From the NCBI GenBank assembly GCA_034509755.1, contig CM067541.1:56989556-57053555 (forward strand): a DNA stretch of 64,000 nt. Reading direction: 5' to 3'. Shown in pieces: positions 1 to 11,920 of this stretch (the stretch's first letter is position 1; every line of letters begins with the position of its first letter). Both the position numbers and the translations under genes were made by a program. This DNA is from Anisodus tanguticus (Eukaryota; Streptophyta; Magnoliopsida; Solanales; Solanaceae). Under the pieces are notes generated by a model. That model did not search any database, was not told where the DNA came from, and saw nothing but the letters and a program-made list of their open reading frames with translations.

Positions 1-594
1 TCAATAGATACAAACATTACATAAAATTAAAATAAAAGTTGATGCCAATTCACTAGATCATTTGACTGAGTCATCATGATTAGGCTTTTAAGTTACCGGC
101 TTTGAAATGCTCTTTTTGAAGATCGACCTGTGTGTTTCTCGTTTGTGGCAACTTTGCTTTTACTGTTTATCATGCGAGGGAGTATACTAAATTCTAATAA
201 AATGTTGTTGTTACTTGTTAAATATAAGTTGTTAAGATTCAGGAAGCTCTCGGCACTTGTGGTATGTGCTTCTTGTTTAATTAAATTTCCAAACAAATGA
301 GAATAATATATTAAAAATACTAACAAACTTCTCAAAATACGTTCAAGCAACAAAATGTAGGTAATCTAGGAAAATCTATTTTTGGGCATAGGTAATCAAT
401 CTATGTAACCATTATTATTAGTGTCATTAACTTACTAATATCAATTAGCGTTGAGGTTATATCTCTGGGTGAAAAGCGATTGCTCGCGAATTAAGTGGAT
501 TCAGCTCCGACAAATACGATGCACTGAAACAATGCGGATAATGTGACGGGTGATGTAAAAATATGTCGATATATAGATAGTGAGAGCTGCCTTT
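1..594. repeat. Segmental duplication copy A (partial)
   Basis: This stretch matches 5746-6345 (copy B) and 14226-14830 (copy C) almost base for base, with small indels. Shared landmarks are the TTTGACTGAGTCATCATGA block, the GATCGACCTG block and a GATATATAGATAG block near the end. It starts before the window and stops where an LTR-type sequence begins at about 595. No gene is seen. The short open frames here are not conserved between the three copies. Confidence 0.85.
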
Positions 595-2448
595 TGACGA
601 ATCATCTCCGTAAGTTTCGTCGCAACTTTAAGTCTTGCCATGTTTCACGGCCAAGTTACGGGTCGTAAAACTATTTTACGGGGCGTAAAATGGTGGTGCT
701 CCACCGTAAAACTAGGTTGAATGTTGGTGGTGGAGTGATGTTTTACGGTGGAGGTTTGACGGAGCACAAAAGGGTTATACGGTGGGCAGTTCCACCATGA
801 GAAGTTTTACGGAGCGTGCAAGCTGCCGTGAAAGTGAGGCGGTGCTAAACTTATATAAAATGATGGCAGCATATCTAAGCTCATTTCTCACTCCAAAATA
901 AATCTCCTAAGATCCCAAACTCCCTCTAACAGATACCCTATCATTCTAGAAGAGATTACCAAGGTTTAGGGGGTGAATCTTCCATCGGAAAGATCGTAGT
1001 GATCATAGAAGTTTAGCTCTTTCGTGGTGTGATCGAGACGAAGGTTCTTTCGGGTTGAAGTAAAGTGTCTCGGAGATGGATCTCATGGGTTAAGGTAATA
1101 ATCTCCTCTCTCCTTATATTTTCAAGTTAGTTTAAGTTTTAGAGGCGGCTAATCACTACGAACTAGTGGAAACGACGCTAGAACGTCATAGTTGAGTTGA
1201 TTGTTGTTCGATAGTATGAGGGTTGTTCTTGTGATGTGAAGTTGCTGGTTGTATTGACATAATTATATAGATGTGTTATTATTGGTGTTTTGAGGATTAT
1301 GAGAGAGTTAGGATAAGACAAACGTCCTAGAATCATATGTAGAGCGGATTGCCGCTCGTCGGCTAGTGTTATGCTCCTACCTATTGATAGTCGTGTTGTC
1401 TTCTTTGTTGTCGCTTAGTGGTAAAGAAAGTTGTTCCCATCCTCGTCGAAAGGTCGACTTAGAGGTATGTAATGATTGTCCTCCTTCTCTCTTTAGCATG
1501 AATCCACGCCTACAATGGTTGCCATAATGAGCTTTACAAAAGAAGTATTCTTATCGAGCATGACTCCCATAGTATTATATATTACTTATACGCCTTTGTT
1601 TGTCCCTGATCTGAAGTACTTTCATGTCTTAGCGCTTATTCCTCACTAGATGAGTATATAAAGTTTATTCAGACATAGTCCTTGGTTGTTGTTGTTGATT
1701 TCATACCTCGAGCTATAATCGGCGGGTACGTCACTATGTTGCATTCCCACAGAGCCTATACATGGCTTGGTATGTTATAATTTATCTGATAGAGCCTTAT
1801 TACGGCATGGTATGTTGTGTGCACCAACAAAGTCTTATTGAGGACTGGTACAATTTGATATATATCCTCAGAGCTTCATTAAGGCCTGATATATTATATT
1901 TATCCACATAGCCTCATTAAGGCATGATATGTTATTGTTATTATTATACGATACGAGTTGGGAACATGTAGGTTCATCCTCAGATTTTCCCTTGATTCCC
2001 AGTATGCTAAGCTATCATGTTTATCAGTTAAATTCCAGTTTCAGTAATTTCAGTGCCTTATATGCTCGATACATCATTCATATTGACGTCTCTTTTGCTG
2101 GGGGCGATGCATTTCATGCATGTAGGTCCTGAGAGGTGGACAAATAGATCTCCCCAATAGACATTGTCGAGAATCAACTTGATTGGTAAGCTCCACTTCA
2201 TCTGGATTTATCAGGTTTAGAGTTTTGAGGTTGTTATGTATATAAACTATGATGGATAGGTCAGTACCATGTCCCGACCACAATACATTTAATGTTCTGT
2301 AGAGGCTTGTAGACGTGTCATGTGAACGTATAGTGTGTACAGTACGATCTTGTAGCCCTGGATGTTGTCTTATAGATTATATGGTGGCCTTATTGGCCCT
2401 TGGTTGTATCCTTTTGTATTGTACAATAGTAGAACTCCATGGTGGCCT

Positions 2449-2472
2449 TATATATATATATATATATATATT
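2449..2472. repeat. (TA)n microsatellite
   Basis: An uninterrupted TA dinucleotide run sits about 40 bp before the hAT-type insertion site, inside the long LTR-type sequence. Confidence 0.9.
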
Positions 2473-2512
2473 ATCCTCAGATCCACTCGAGTATAGCCTT
2501 ATCGGCTTACAT

Positions 2513-4262
2513 TAGGGGTGGCCATGGTATGGTAGATACCGATTACCATACCGAAATTAAAAAAATTTATACAGTGATTTCTGTATTATGGTATTTGGTA
2601 CAGTATTTGGTATGCATTTTTAAAAAGTTTGGCATTCGATATGGTATTTGATATTTATAAAAGAAATATCGAAATACCGAATACCATACCGAATTATATA
2701 GTTACATATATAATTTAAATATATTAGTATTATAATACTAAAAAGTATATAACCTAGTATTAGTACAAAACTAATTATTTAGACGTATGAATTTTGACTA
2801 ATCTATCTTGATTAAAATTCCCTTTTAGTGTAATTGATTTACGAAAGGGATTGCTTATACTTTCTTTTGAATATTCTTACATGTGTACGGTGTTAGTATG
2901 GTATAATTGAGACGTTTCTTGAATATCCGAAGTCATAATTTTCTATTATATGAGTATAATAAGTCGGAGTGGAACAAACTATGGTTACCGATCTACCCGT
3001 ACCACAAAATACCGAAACCAAACTTACAAATATCGAACCATACTGAATTAATTTGGTATGGTAATGGTATTGCATTTTTAAAAACCCAAAACCATAATTA
3101 CTGTTGGATATAAAGCAGTACGGGGAGTAAATAAATATTACAAGTTCTTCGAAAGGATAAACAACAAAGATTACAACAAGAAGTTGTCAATCTTTTAATC
3201 TTGAACTAGAACTTCAAATTTGGATTTTGTATTCAGAAATACAAGAACATGAACTGCTACACTTGTGGTTTGTCGAACCGCTTAGAATCCGAACGGTTAG
3301 AGTCCTTTGAGTTTCAAGTTCACACCTGAAACACTTAGCAACCAATTAGATAATCACAACACCACCGGTTGAGTCGAGAGATGGCTCTTTGTCTTTAAGA
3401 CAAGATTGCCCCGTATATATGCTTTTACGTTAGCGGGTAATAGTCTCCCAAGATAAAACAACAACTAATCAACACTACAAAGCAAATAGGTTGATTCTGA
3501 CGAAGAAAACAAACATGAAACAACTTGCTGAAGAATGGAAAAGAAGAACTCTTTTTGGAATGTTCTTGTTCAAGACTTGTGTCTTCTCTTTCTTTTCTCT
3601 ACCCTCAAAATTAGAGTAAGGTTTTCTCTTTATAGTGTTTAGGAGGAGGAGATGTATTAAGAGGTATAGTCATGACCAGAAATGTTTTGTACGTCTTGTA
3701 ATAAGTGCAAAACGTTTCAGATGGTTAATGCCATAAAACTGTTGGCTTTCCTGTTGCTGGCAGCATTTCCTGAAACTCTAGGGACCAAACTGTAAATACT
3801 AAGCAGTTTGGGGTCCAAAAAGATAATATTCGGACCGGGCGGGTGGTGGCGGCGCGCGTGTGAGCTTAGCCTTGAACCCAAGCACACCTAGGTCCTCCCT
3901 CCTTCAAACACATGGGTTACCCCTTGGGGTCTCAAACCCTTGTCCATTTTTTAAGCTTATAAAAAGAACAATTCTTCCTTTTCCCACCGATGTGGTAGAT
4001 TTGTCCCACACCATATTTCCATGCCTCAAACACCGTGGACCAATATCTCTTTCATTTCTTAACGAAATTTGACAATCCTTGGCCCTACGGTCATCTACTC
4101 ACTTAGTAGATTATGCACGTGTGAAGAGACAAAGCCTCCAACATGCGGAACCCTAGTGTTTAAGTCATTAAATATGGGTGGACGCAACCCCCATCAAAGG
4201 CAAATTTCCAACAATTACTGTACCGAAGTTTCAAATACCTTACCATACCATGCCCACCCCTA
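2513..4262. mobile_element. Non-autonomous hAT-type element with 8-bp target duplication
   Basis: The ends are TAGGGGTGGCCATGGTATGG on the left and its near-perfect inverted copy on the right (about 22 bp, one mismatch). They are flanked by a perfect 8-bp direct repeat, GCTTACAT, at 2505-2512 and 4263-4270. An 8-bp duplication and TAGGGGTG-type ends are the hAT hallmark. The interior is made of short repeats related to ATACCGAATACCATACC and has no transposase. Without the nested solo LTR (3102-4213) the element would be about 630 bp. Confidence 0.9.
3102..4213 (-). mobile_element. Solo LTR (about 1.1 kb) inserted in the hAT-type element
   Basis: The sequence begins TGTTGG and ends CCAACA, the TG...CA inverted ends of an LTR. 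It is flanked by the 5-bp direct repeat ATTAC at 3097-3101 and 4214-4218. It contains no primer-binding site, polypurine tract or pol reading frame, so it is most simply a solo LTR left by recombination. A TATA-like CTATAAAG on the minus strand (about 3630) suggests minus orientation. The open frames at 3860-4263 lie wholly inside it and look like chance. Confidence 0.85.
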
Positions 4263-4410
4263 GCTTACATAGTCAATTCGAGATATGACTTGGCCTTATA
4301 TGCCCGACACATTTCTACTTATGTCGAGTTGTGAAGTGTTACAGATGGGTAAGCTCGGTCAAGTAAGGCACTGGGTGCCAGTCTCGTCTTCCTGGATTAG
4401 GGGCTTGACA

Positions 4411-4702
4411 TAGTATCATGAAAGCCACCTTTTTATTTATTTAAGTGTCATGAGATTACTAGCAAACATTTTCTTTAAAAGTTAGTGTATGTATATGTGC
4501 TCAACTGGATTCAATGTATGTATTTCTAAACTGTATATGCACAACATTAGATTCAATACACATATTGTTTTCTTTGATGGATTTCTGCCAACTGAAATAT
4601 CGGGAACTCTGATAACGGTGAATGGGTGAGGTTGAGGGCAGTAACAACTAGAGATTTTAGATACACAGATACTTTTAGAAGTATGTATATGCTATAAAAT
4701 TA
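4411..4702. other. Remnant between LTR-type sequence and copy B
   Basis: About 290 bp follow the LTR end. They begin with the degenerate primer-binding-site-like TAGTATCATGAAAGCC and may be a stub of retrotransposon interior. No coding signal is seen. Confidence 0.4.
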
Positions 4703-7700
4703 CCTAATCTCGCTAGATTTTGAAATGTTTTAAAAGTATCACTATAAACAGTAATAAGGGAGTGGGAGATGTTATATCACGTAATTTTTTCTAATACAAA
4801 TCTCCAGATAACCAATTTTCAGTAGTATTATTCTACGGTTTAAATTTTTACAAGTAAAACTATAATACATTGTATTAGAGAGCATTTTGTGATAAAGAGC
4901 ATGAAACCCATTCTACTTGAACTAGTCTCACTTTGTGTGACAATGATGATAAGTCATTCATCTCTCATTCATATTGGTTATATATTTAGTTATATAGAGA
5001 ATCTTGTAATATTACCTTTAAGTACTGGTACAATGTCGATGCCGTTTTCGTTTAATGCTTTCTTCCTTGATTTAATATGTAGCTCTTTCGTCATTAACTT
5101 ACAAGTTCCGGAACTATCCAGATGATATTCATAGCTAAATGTGTCCTATTTTGAAGTTGGCAAAATTGATCGATTTTGTATGGAGAATGAAGAAAAAAAA
5201 TCCGGAGATTGAATTGTGTAAGTTTAAAACTCCACAATAAAATATGGAGTTTCAACTGCCACAATTCAAACTCCATGTAAAACTCCTAGAGTTTGAACTC
5301 AGTCTCTATCGTTTTCAAAGGAAGAACGTAAAGCTAGCTGAAAAGTTATATTAACGGAATTGTCTATTTTTAAATTACATTTTAAACGTGTAATAAAAAT
5401 TGAATAGCGAACCAAAAAATGATCATCACATGTTGTTTTTTTACTATGTTTGGATAACTCGATGAGATATCCATGAGTAAAAAATCTATATATGTGTCAA
5501 ATATTTCAGACATTTGACATAATGAGTAAGATTGATTCAGATTCTCTCAATCCAATTGAACTGATCTCGACATAAGATAGCTTTTAATTCTATGTAAATA
5601 ATATTTTGAAAGAAATAATCTCATTTAATGTCTTAAAACTAATTAAAAACACGCATTCACTACTCTCCTACTATAGCTAATGAAACTTCTTAACGATTCA
5701 CATAAGTTGTGGCAATCAAATAGTATGTCCCGGTAATTAGAGTGTTCAATAGATACAAACGATAGATAAAATCAAAAATAAAAGTTGGATGTCAATTCAC
5801 TAGATTATTTGACTGAGTCATCATGATTAGGCTTCCAAAGTTACTTGTTTTTATGTGCTTTTTTTGCAGATCGACCTGCATGTTTCTCGTTTGTGACAAC
5901 TTTTCTTTTACTATTTTTAGCGTGAGGGAATGTACTAAAATCCAATAAAATATTGTTGTTACTTGTTAAAGATAAGTTGTAGATTCTAGGGTCTCTTGGA
6001 ACTCGTGGTCTTTGTTTCTTGTTTAATTAATTTTCCAAACAAATGAGTGATATTTTTAAAATACTAACAAACTTCTCAAAATACTTTCAAGCAACAAAAG
6101 GTAGGTAATCTAGGAAAATCTATTTTTGGGCATAGGTAATCCATCTGTGTAATCTTTATTATTAATTTCATTAACTTACTAATGTCAATTAGCATTGATG
6201 TTATATCTTCGAGCAAAGAGTGATCACTCATAAATTAAGTGGATTCAACCACGACAAATATGATGCACTCAAACAATGCGGACAATGTGGCGGGTGATGT
6301 AAAAAATATCGATATATAGATAGTCAGCATCGCCTTTTAACTAGTCAGCGCCACCTTTTAACGAGGTTAAGACGTGACGGAAAGGCAAAATGTGGTTACT
6401 AGAAGAAATGTGTGCGTTAATATTGTGGATAATCAGCAAATTTTATTTTATTACACCAAAGTTGTTATTTAAATGTCATAAAAGTAACTAAGTTTACATG
6501 AAAGTTACTAAATTTTATTAACTAAAAAGGTTATTAAACTTTGTCTAAGAATCACATAAAGCCACTACTAGAAAATAAAAGATATGGTGACAATGGACAT
6601 AATATAATGTCTTTGTTACTTACGCGACTTTTAGGTCATATTTAGACAATGTATCGACTTCTCCTTACAAAATAGCTCAGCGACTTTTGACATACAAAAT
6701 AAAAGTTGAGTGATCGATGATCCATGAAATTACTCAAATATATGTTTGGACAACTTAGGTATAAAGAAATATGTTTTTTCTCTTGAAACTTTTCAAAACT
6801 TTTAAAGTAAATATTAAGTACTATTCACTTTGTTTACTTTTTTAAATACTTCTCTCATATGATTTAATGAACTATCTATAAAAATCAACTATTTTTATAA
6901 TTTCATGATATAGTTATTTTGAACCCACGATGATGTCCTTACTTATTTTTTAGGATAATTAATAAAAGATAAGAAGGAAACTACCTTTTCATTCAAAAGA
7001 TGTAATTTATAAGAAATCTTGTTTACTGCAGGACAGACTGTCCAAGTGAAAAAAATCATATTTCAGACTCTATATAAAGACAACACTATTACATTGTAAC
7101 TTCACACAAAATCTAAAAAAACATTCTTTAATTAGAGGTATTATTAGTTCATGCACTACATAAATTACTTTCTTTATCAATTTTCTTTTTTATGCTAATT
7201 ATTTTTCTTCTTTGGGGTTTTTTATTCATTGTCCTTAGGTGATTCAAGAAAATTCATTGAAGAGAAAATGGATGACAAACGTAAAAGATCTAAGCCTGAT
7301 TTGAATTTGTGCCTTAAAACTCAAGCTGATCAAGAGGAACCAAGTAATAAACTTCTAGCCCTTGATGAAGCAATGGATTTTGAACTGAAGCATGTTAATG
7401 TAGATCCCAATGTGGATTTGAAGAAGCTCAGAAGGTTATATATCATTCTTTTTTCGTTGATGCTACTTAAAAAATGTGAATTTTCAACCGATGTTTGAAA
7501 TTTTTTATGAAAAGTCCGTTGAAAATATTTTAACAAGCCAATTGTCAACGGATTCCATCAGAATTTGTTTTGTAGTTGTGTGATAAATAATATGTTTCTT
7601 TGTTCTTATAAGGTTATGGTATATGTTAAGACTATATAATTATTTTTTCATTGACATAACTTGAGAAAAATGTGAATTTCTAACTGACGATTTGAATTTC

Positions 7701-7790
7701 CGATGAAAAGTCCATCAAAAGCGTTTCAACAAGCCAATTTTCAACAGATTTCCTCAGGAATTCATGCTTTTTCTAGTTGTGTGATAAATA
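4703..7790. repeat. Segmental duplication copy B (includes the bZIP promoter, exon 1 and part of intron 1)
   Basis: This segment aligns with 13203-16582 through its whole length at an offset of about 8.48 kb, rising to about 8.79 kb after a MITE insertion in copy C. Its middle (5746-6345) also aligns with copy A. It contains conserved non-coding blocks, the bZIP TATA box and exon 1. Apart from the bZIP gene no reading frame in it is conserved between copies, so 4703-7060 is treated as non-coding. Confidence 0.9.
7071..7079 (+). promoter_or_regulatory. TATA box of the bZIP-like gene
   Basis: TATATAAAG stands about 190 bp upstream of the ATG at 7268 and is followed by an A/C-rich leader. The same motif and surroundings are kept in copy C at 15868-15876. 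A GTCCTTAG just before 7240 could be the 3' end of a leader intron, but this is not certain. Confidence 0.6.
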
Positions 7791-10195
7791 ATATTTTCTT
7801 TATTTCTATAAAGGTTGTATATGTTAAGACTAGATAGTTCTTTTTTCATTGACACTATTTTTTTTCAAAAAAATGTGAATTTCTATCTGACGTTTTGTAA
7901 TGTCCGATAAAAATTCATTTGATCGGAAACATTTTGAACAAGCCAGTTTACAACAGATTTCGCAAGAGAAATTCCTCTGTTTTCTAGTTGTGTGGTAAAT
8001 AATATTTTCCTTTGCTTTTATAGGGTTGTATGTGTTAAGACTAGATCATTTTTTTTTTGAATTGTGACTTTTATTAGGACTATATCAAATCGATTGTCTG
8101 CACAAAGAGCCAGGAATAAGAGAGTTGACTACATCGCTGAATTGGAAAAGAAGGTGAAAAATCTAGAGGTAATTCCTAGATAATTTTATTTTGTGAGCTT
8201 TCGATTCATATTTTTTCTTGGTTGTCTTGGAAACACTAAATATTCCAAATTTAAATATCGAGATAATTGTTTTATGAGGCATGTTAGAACTGAATGGCGT
8301 GCACAAATATTTTAGACGATTATAACAATTAATAAAGTAAGCAAATAAATAGATCACAATAACAAATTGAATCATATAAATTTCTACTCAAATACATTCA
8401 TATATAATTGTTCTTGATGAGTTTTTTTAATCCAATTTTTCTAATCTGGTATGCTAATAGTACTTTGGGCATAAAGTCATTAACGATGGCACAAGTTAAT
8501 TTCATCGCTTGTGGATTTAATGCCTAATTCGAGATGACATGTTCAAATTTGCAACTATTACAATTCTTTTTCAAAAGAACATGTCTTATTAAAACGATTT
8601 CGTTTCAGAACTCATTTGTTAAATTAGAAATTCAATGCTATCTTGCTTCGAGATAAATTAAGGTATGTACGGTAAGGAGGAAAATAGTTTTCAATTTTCC
8701 ATGTTTGGTTGGATAAATTTTTTGAAAAATATTTTTTCTAGATAACAAGTTCCTTAATAATGAGAAAAAAATGACTTATCTAATGAAAGTAGAGAAAACA
8801 AGTCCATAAGTGACATTCCACATTGATAGAGTCCCCACCCTCCAAACCCTGCCCACCCCAACCCTACATAGACCCCCACACCCGCACCCCCTACGCCTAA
8901 CATCATTCCTCCTCTTGTGTTTGCCTAGATTATATACAGATGCTCTAGGAACAATAATTTGTACCTACCAAACACAAAAAGATAAGTTAGAAAAACCACT
9001 TATTTTATAAAAAATAGTTTCAGCGGAAAACATTTTCCTTCGTACCAAATATACCCTAAATTATACGCTAGACTAAGCCTACCTAATTATATGTAATCTT
9101 TTTTCTTTCTTATGTCACAACTAAATAAATAAAATTGATGAAGTGGTGTCGAATAACATGTTTAATTTCCTTCGAGGTGCATTCGCCTCAGTTAATGTTA
9201 ATATTTTGTCACATATATTTGTTGGCGCAGGGTAGGATAGCTTTCGATACACCAGAAATAGAAAATGAAAAAGATAAATACAAGATGTTGAAACTGGAGG
9301 GACAAATGTTGCGAGAACAGTTGGATAGCGTCACAGACAAATCCAAACTACTAACTGGTATATCTTCTCTCATAGAAAGAAGTTCTTTTTTTTCACCTTC
9401 TACTTATGTGGAAATTATAATATAGACATTATCCATGTAGTAGTTAAATAATAATAATAGAATTGTTATACGGTGATTAATAATGAAAGAATTGTTATGC
9501 GATATAGTTAATAATGATGAGATTATTAAGTAGCTAGAGATTACTTACTTTAAAAGATTTTTTTCTTCTGTAAATGGTTTAATATCATATTGCTAGCTAC
9601 CACATATTCTCATTTTTACTTTATCATTATTCCATATAAAATAGTACATAGATCCCTCATAACCTAATGCAAAAATTACTTCATATCGTAAACGAGATGT
9701 TGCATTAGTTATGTTGCAAATATTTTTTTCTTTTATACCAAATATTGCATTAATTATGCAGTGGTCGTCTTTCATAGTTTAAAGTTTAAGTAATAAATAT
9801 TGTCAGTGTCATCTTCTTTTACCTGTTGTTACAAGTAACATATCTAATTATTTTCAAGACCTAAATTTTATATTTTAAGGAGACTTTTACTTGTAGTCTT
9901 GTAAATACCATTTGAATAATCTGATAGTATAAAAAATTATTTACTGATATCATTGAGGCTTCTTGTTCCAGTGGAAATTGAAGAGAATAAACTTGAATTG
10001 AGGAGGCTTAAGGGACTTCCAAAGGCTCTCAAAAATGAGCATGATAGTCGTTCTATTCATTTGTTTGATATTGAGAGACAGGGTTCCAATCCTTATGATG
10101 AGTCAGAATCGGCTGCATGGATGGACATGGATCAAGGCATAGACCAGTATCTCAACTTGGATGCCATGAATTTTTTCCCACCCAAGAATGATTGA
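7268..10195 (+). CDS. Small bZIP-like transcription factor, 4 exons
   Basis: Exons by frame, GT/AG sites and phase: 7268-7434, 8078-8168, 9231-9357 and 9972-10195 (stop), giving about 202 residues. Exon 1 gives a charged N terminus (MDDKRKRSKPDLNL). Exon 2 begins with an arginine codon split over the intron and encodes a bZIP basic region. There the core N-x7-R (NRLSAQRAR, about residues 60-68) is followed by YIAELEKKVKNLE, the start of a leucine zipper, which exon 3 extends (MLKLEGQMLREQL). Exon 4 is acidic and ends FFPPKND. By family knowledge it should be a nuclear, dimeric DNA-binding protein. It is shorter than most plant bZIPs, and residues between the heptads are irregular, so DNA binding should be tested. 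The ATG at 7268 was chosen because no in-frame ATG lies upstream. A broken copy lies at 16065-16235. Confidence 0.75.
7435..8077 (+). repeat. Three tandem repeat units of about 200 bp in bZIP intron 1
   Basis: Intron 1 holds three successive diverged copies of a unit running from the TTTTTTCATTGAC-like block through AATTTCCGATGAAAAGTCC, CAAGCCAATTTTCAAC and TAGTTGTGTGATAAATAATAT to GTTAAGACTAGAT. They start near 7453, 7640 and 7845. Two units survive in copy C (about 16245-16580), so the repeat array is older than the segmental duplication. Confidence 0.75.
8659..9060. mobile_element. MITE-like element in bZIP intron 2
   Basis: The left end (AGGTATGTACGGTAAGGAGG followed by AAAATAGTTTTC) and the inverse of the right end (AGGGTATATTTGGTACGAAGG followed by AAAATGTTTTCC) form an imperfect terminal inverted repeat of about 30 bp. 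The interior is C-rich and non-coding. This explains a run of CCCACCCCAACCC-type sequence inside an otherwise AT-rich intron. Confidence 0.55.
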
Positions 10196-10875
10196 GATGT
10201 GATCAACAATACTTTAATAGATCCTTGTGGTTCGAATCTTCCTCAAATTATGTGCTTAGCAAGAGCTTAGTGCACCGGACTGTCTTTTTTTTCTTCTTAC
10301 TTTGTGGGATTGTTGCTTTTCCTTTTTCTTTTTTTTGTGGGGGGTGTTTTGGGGTTTGGGGTGGGGATGTTGAAGTTATGAATTTTCGTTATTAGAATAT
10401 AGAAAACTATGATATGTTTTACTTTGTCTTTATGGATCTTTTAATTCCTAGTATTTGAAATGAGTTTAAGTTATGTGTATTTTTAGTGCCTATATTCTAT
10501 CTCTATATCATCCGGTTATATTTACCTACAACAACAAGTAATTAATTATTTATAGCAAATTTGAGATGATAACATTATGAATAAAGCAACAATCTATTAT
10601 AATTAGAATTTAACTGATAGTATACGAATATTTTTTACACTGGGACCTGGTATGTTATTATTGTTTTCAATATACTACTAACTTAATATCTTTTGAGAAT
10701 GTGATCTGATGGTCAGGAGTATATCAATATGCTTTCTCACACAATAATTATGGCAAGGGGCATCCATGATCCAACCCAGTCTAATTAGGTGATCGAGAGC
10801 TCCGATGTTAACATATTGATATTTTTCTATTTTTAGAACATTTTTCAAAGGATTTGAGCATTATTTATAATTTAC
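10196..10875. other. 3' flank of the bZIP gene
   Basis: A T-rich 3' untranslated region follows the stop codon, then AT-rich non-coding sequence. A T/G-rich stretch at about 10285-10365 may serve polyadenylation. No gene is seen. Confidence 0.5.
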
Positions 10876-11117
10876 TCCCTTCATCTCAATCTTTGTGGGA
10901 CTATTCACTTTTCAAGAATCAATTTGATTAATTTTTAAAATTAAATTGACTCAATATTTTAAAATTTAAATTTAATTATACGAAAGTTATTATAAGTTAG
11001 CAATTTTTCTCATGTCAATATGATAAAATATTATTATATTTTTAATTATCAGTCAAAGTTCATAAAATTTGAGATCTCAAAAAATGAAAAATATTAAATA
11101 AATTGAGACAGAATGAG
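10876..11117. mobile_element. Stowaway-like MITE
   Basis: The left end CTCCCTTCATCTCAATCTTT and the right end AATTGAGACAGAATGAG are inverted copies, bounded by TA on both sides. The interior is AT-rich and non-coding. This is the Stowaway (Tc1/mariner) MITE pattern that is very common in plants. It lies downstream of both the bZIP gene and the convergent RING-H2 gene. Confidence 0.8.
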
Positions 11118-11419
11118 TAATTATTTATAGAGAAAGCATTTGAAAAACTACATTGATTTTCAAAAATCTTTCTAGATACAACAAAAGAATTAAGACGAGC
11201 AAAGAAACTTGACACTCCGTAAATATTTACAGTAATTAGCAAGAGAGACGAATTTAGAGTGAATTCACCGAGTTAAATACTGAACCCTTTACATTTATAA
11301 TTGATCACATTTGTTATTACTCGACTTTAAATCCTGCCTTTGTTTAGTAAATACCTTTCTCCATTGTTTCAAGAAATTCAATTTCAATGCTGAGTCTCGG
11401 CCATTAGAGAGCTTTGTGG

Positions 11420-11920
11420 TTACGTTGTAGGCTGTAGAAGCAATGGCTGCCTGCAAATTGGACATGATGAATGCGACAAAAACCATTCGTCAATGCACTT
11501 AACATGAAAACCATGACTACATCTTGGCAAAATCCTCAATTTTTCTCCTTGTTCAAATTCTCCAAGGCATATTGGACACTCATTTATGACACAAACTTTC
11601 AGTACTTCTGGCTCATAAACCATAACTGGAATCTTTCTCAACTCATCTTTGTTCAGTCCTTTCGAAGACAAACGCGAGGCCGCAGCTTCTGCTGACTCTA
11701 AGGGAAATCTTGCGTTGAATCGTAAAACACAACGCAAGATTTCCCTCAGAGCTACGACGCATAACATCAAAAGTAGCACGGCTGGAACAATTATTAGCAA
11801 ACATGAGCTATTTGAAATAATCGAATCGTCGTCGCCATTATAAGACTGGCTTGTTGATGGAACCACCACAGAGTAACCAAGAAGAAAACGAGGTGCACTA
11901 TACTCAATACTACTTCTCAT
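11420..11920 (-). CDS. RING-H2 finger E3 ubiquitin ligase, ATL type
   Basis: A single-exon protein of 166 residues, typical of the ATL family. Residues 38-58 form a hydrophobic membrane segment (LLIIVPAVLLLMLCVV). Residues 88-102 (GLNKDELRKIPVMVY) match the conserved GLD-type region. Residues 115-156 make a complete RING-H2: C115, C118, C134, H136, H139, C142, C153, C156, with the tryptophan W146 characteristic of ATLs. All eight zinc ligands are present. By family knowledge it is a membrane-anchored E3 that recruits an E2 through the RING, often in defence or stress responses; the substrate cannot be told. The gene converges with the bZIP gene, and a Stowaway-like MITE lies just beyond its 3' end. 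Start: the first ATG, which leaves a short N terminus before the membrane segment. Confidence 0.92.
   Translation of the reverse strand: MRSSIEYSAPRFLLGYSVVVPSTSQSYNGDDDSIISNSSCLLIIVPAVLLLMLCVVALREILRCVLRFNARFPLESAEAAASRLSSKGLNKDELRKIPVMVYEPEVLKVCVINECPICLGEFEQGEKLRILPRCSHGFHVKCIDEWFLSHSSCPICRQPLLLQPTT

Larger units (their letters stand above)
595..4410 (+). mobile_element. Probable long LTR of a Ty3/Gypsy-type retrotransposon, carrying nested insertions
   Basis: Similarity to copies B and C stops abruptly at about 595-600. The following sequence has an LTR-like build: a TATA box (TTATATAAAA, about 850), degenerate tandem units of roughly 45 bp around 1745-1950 built on AGCC..ATTAAGGC..GATATGTTAT, and an end at GGGCTTGACA (4410). 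Right after it lies TAGTATCATGAAAGCC, which resembles a degenerate tRNA-Met primer-binding site. The long-LTR chromovirus (Del/Tekay-like) assignment is inference from length and style. The 5' boundary is uncertain by several bases. About 1.75 kb of the span is later insertion (2513-4262). Confidence 0.5.

Noticed and set aside
3860..4263. Two consecutive plus-strand open frames
   Set aside because: They lie inside the solo LTR, have no domain, and the second runs across its right boundary and target duplication.
4889..5276. Open frames in copy B that could be a small gene
   Set aside because: The same sequence in copy C (about 13390-13760) does not keep the frames, and nothing resembles a protein domain.
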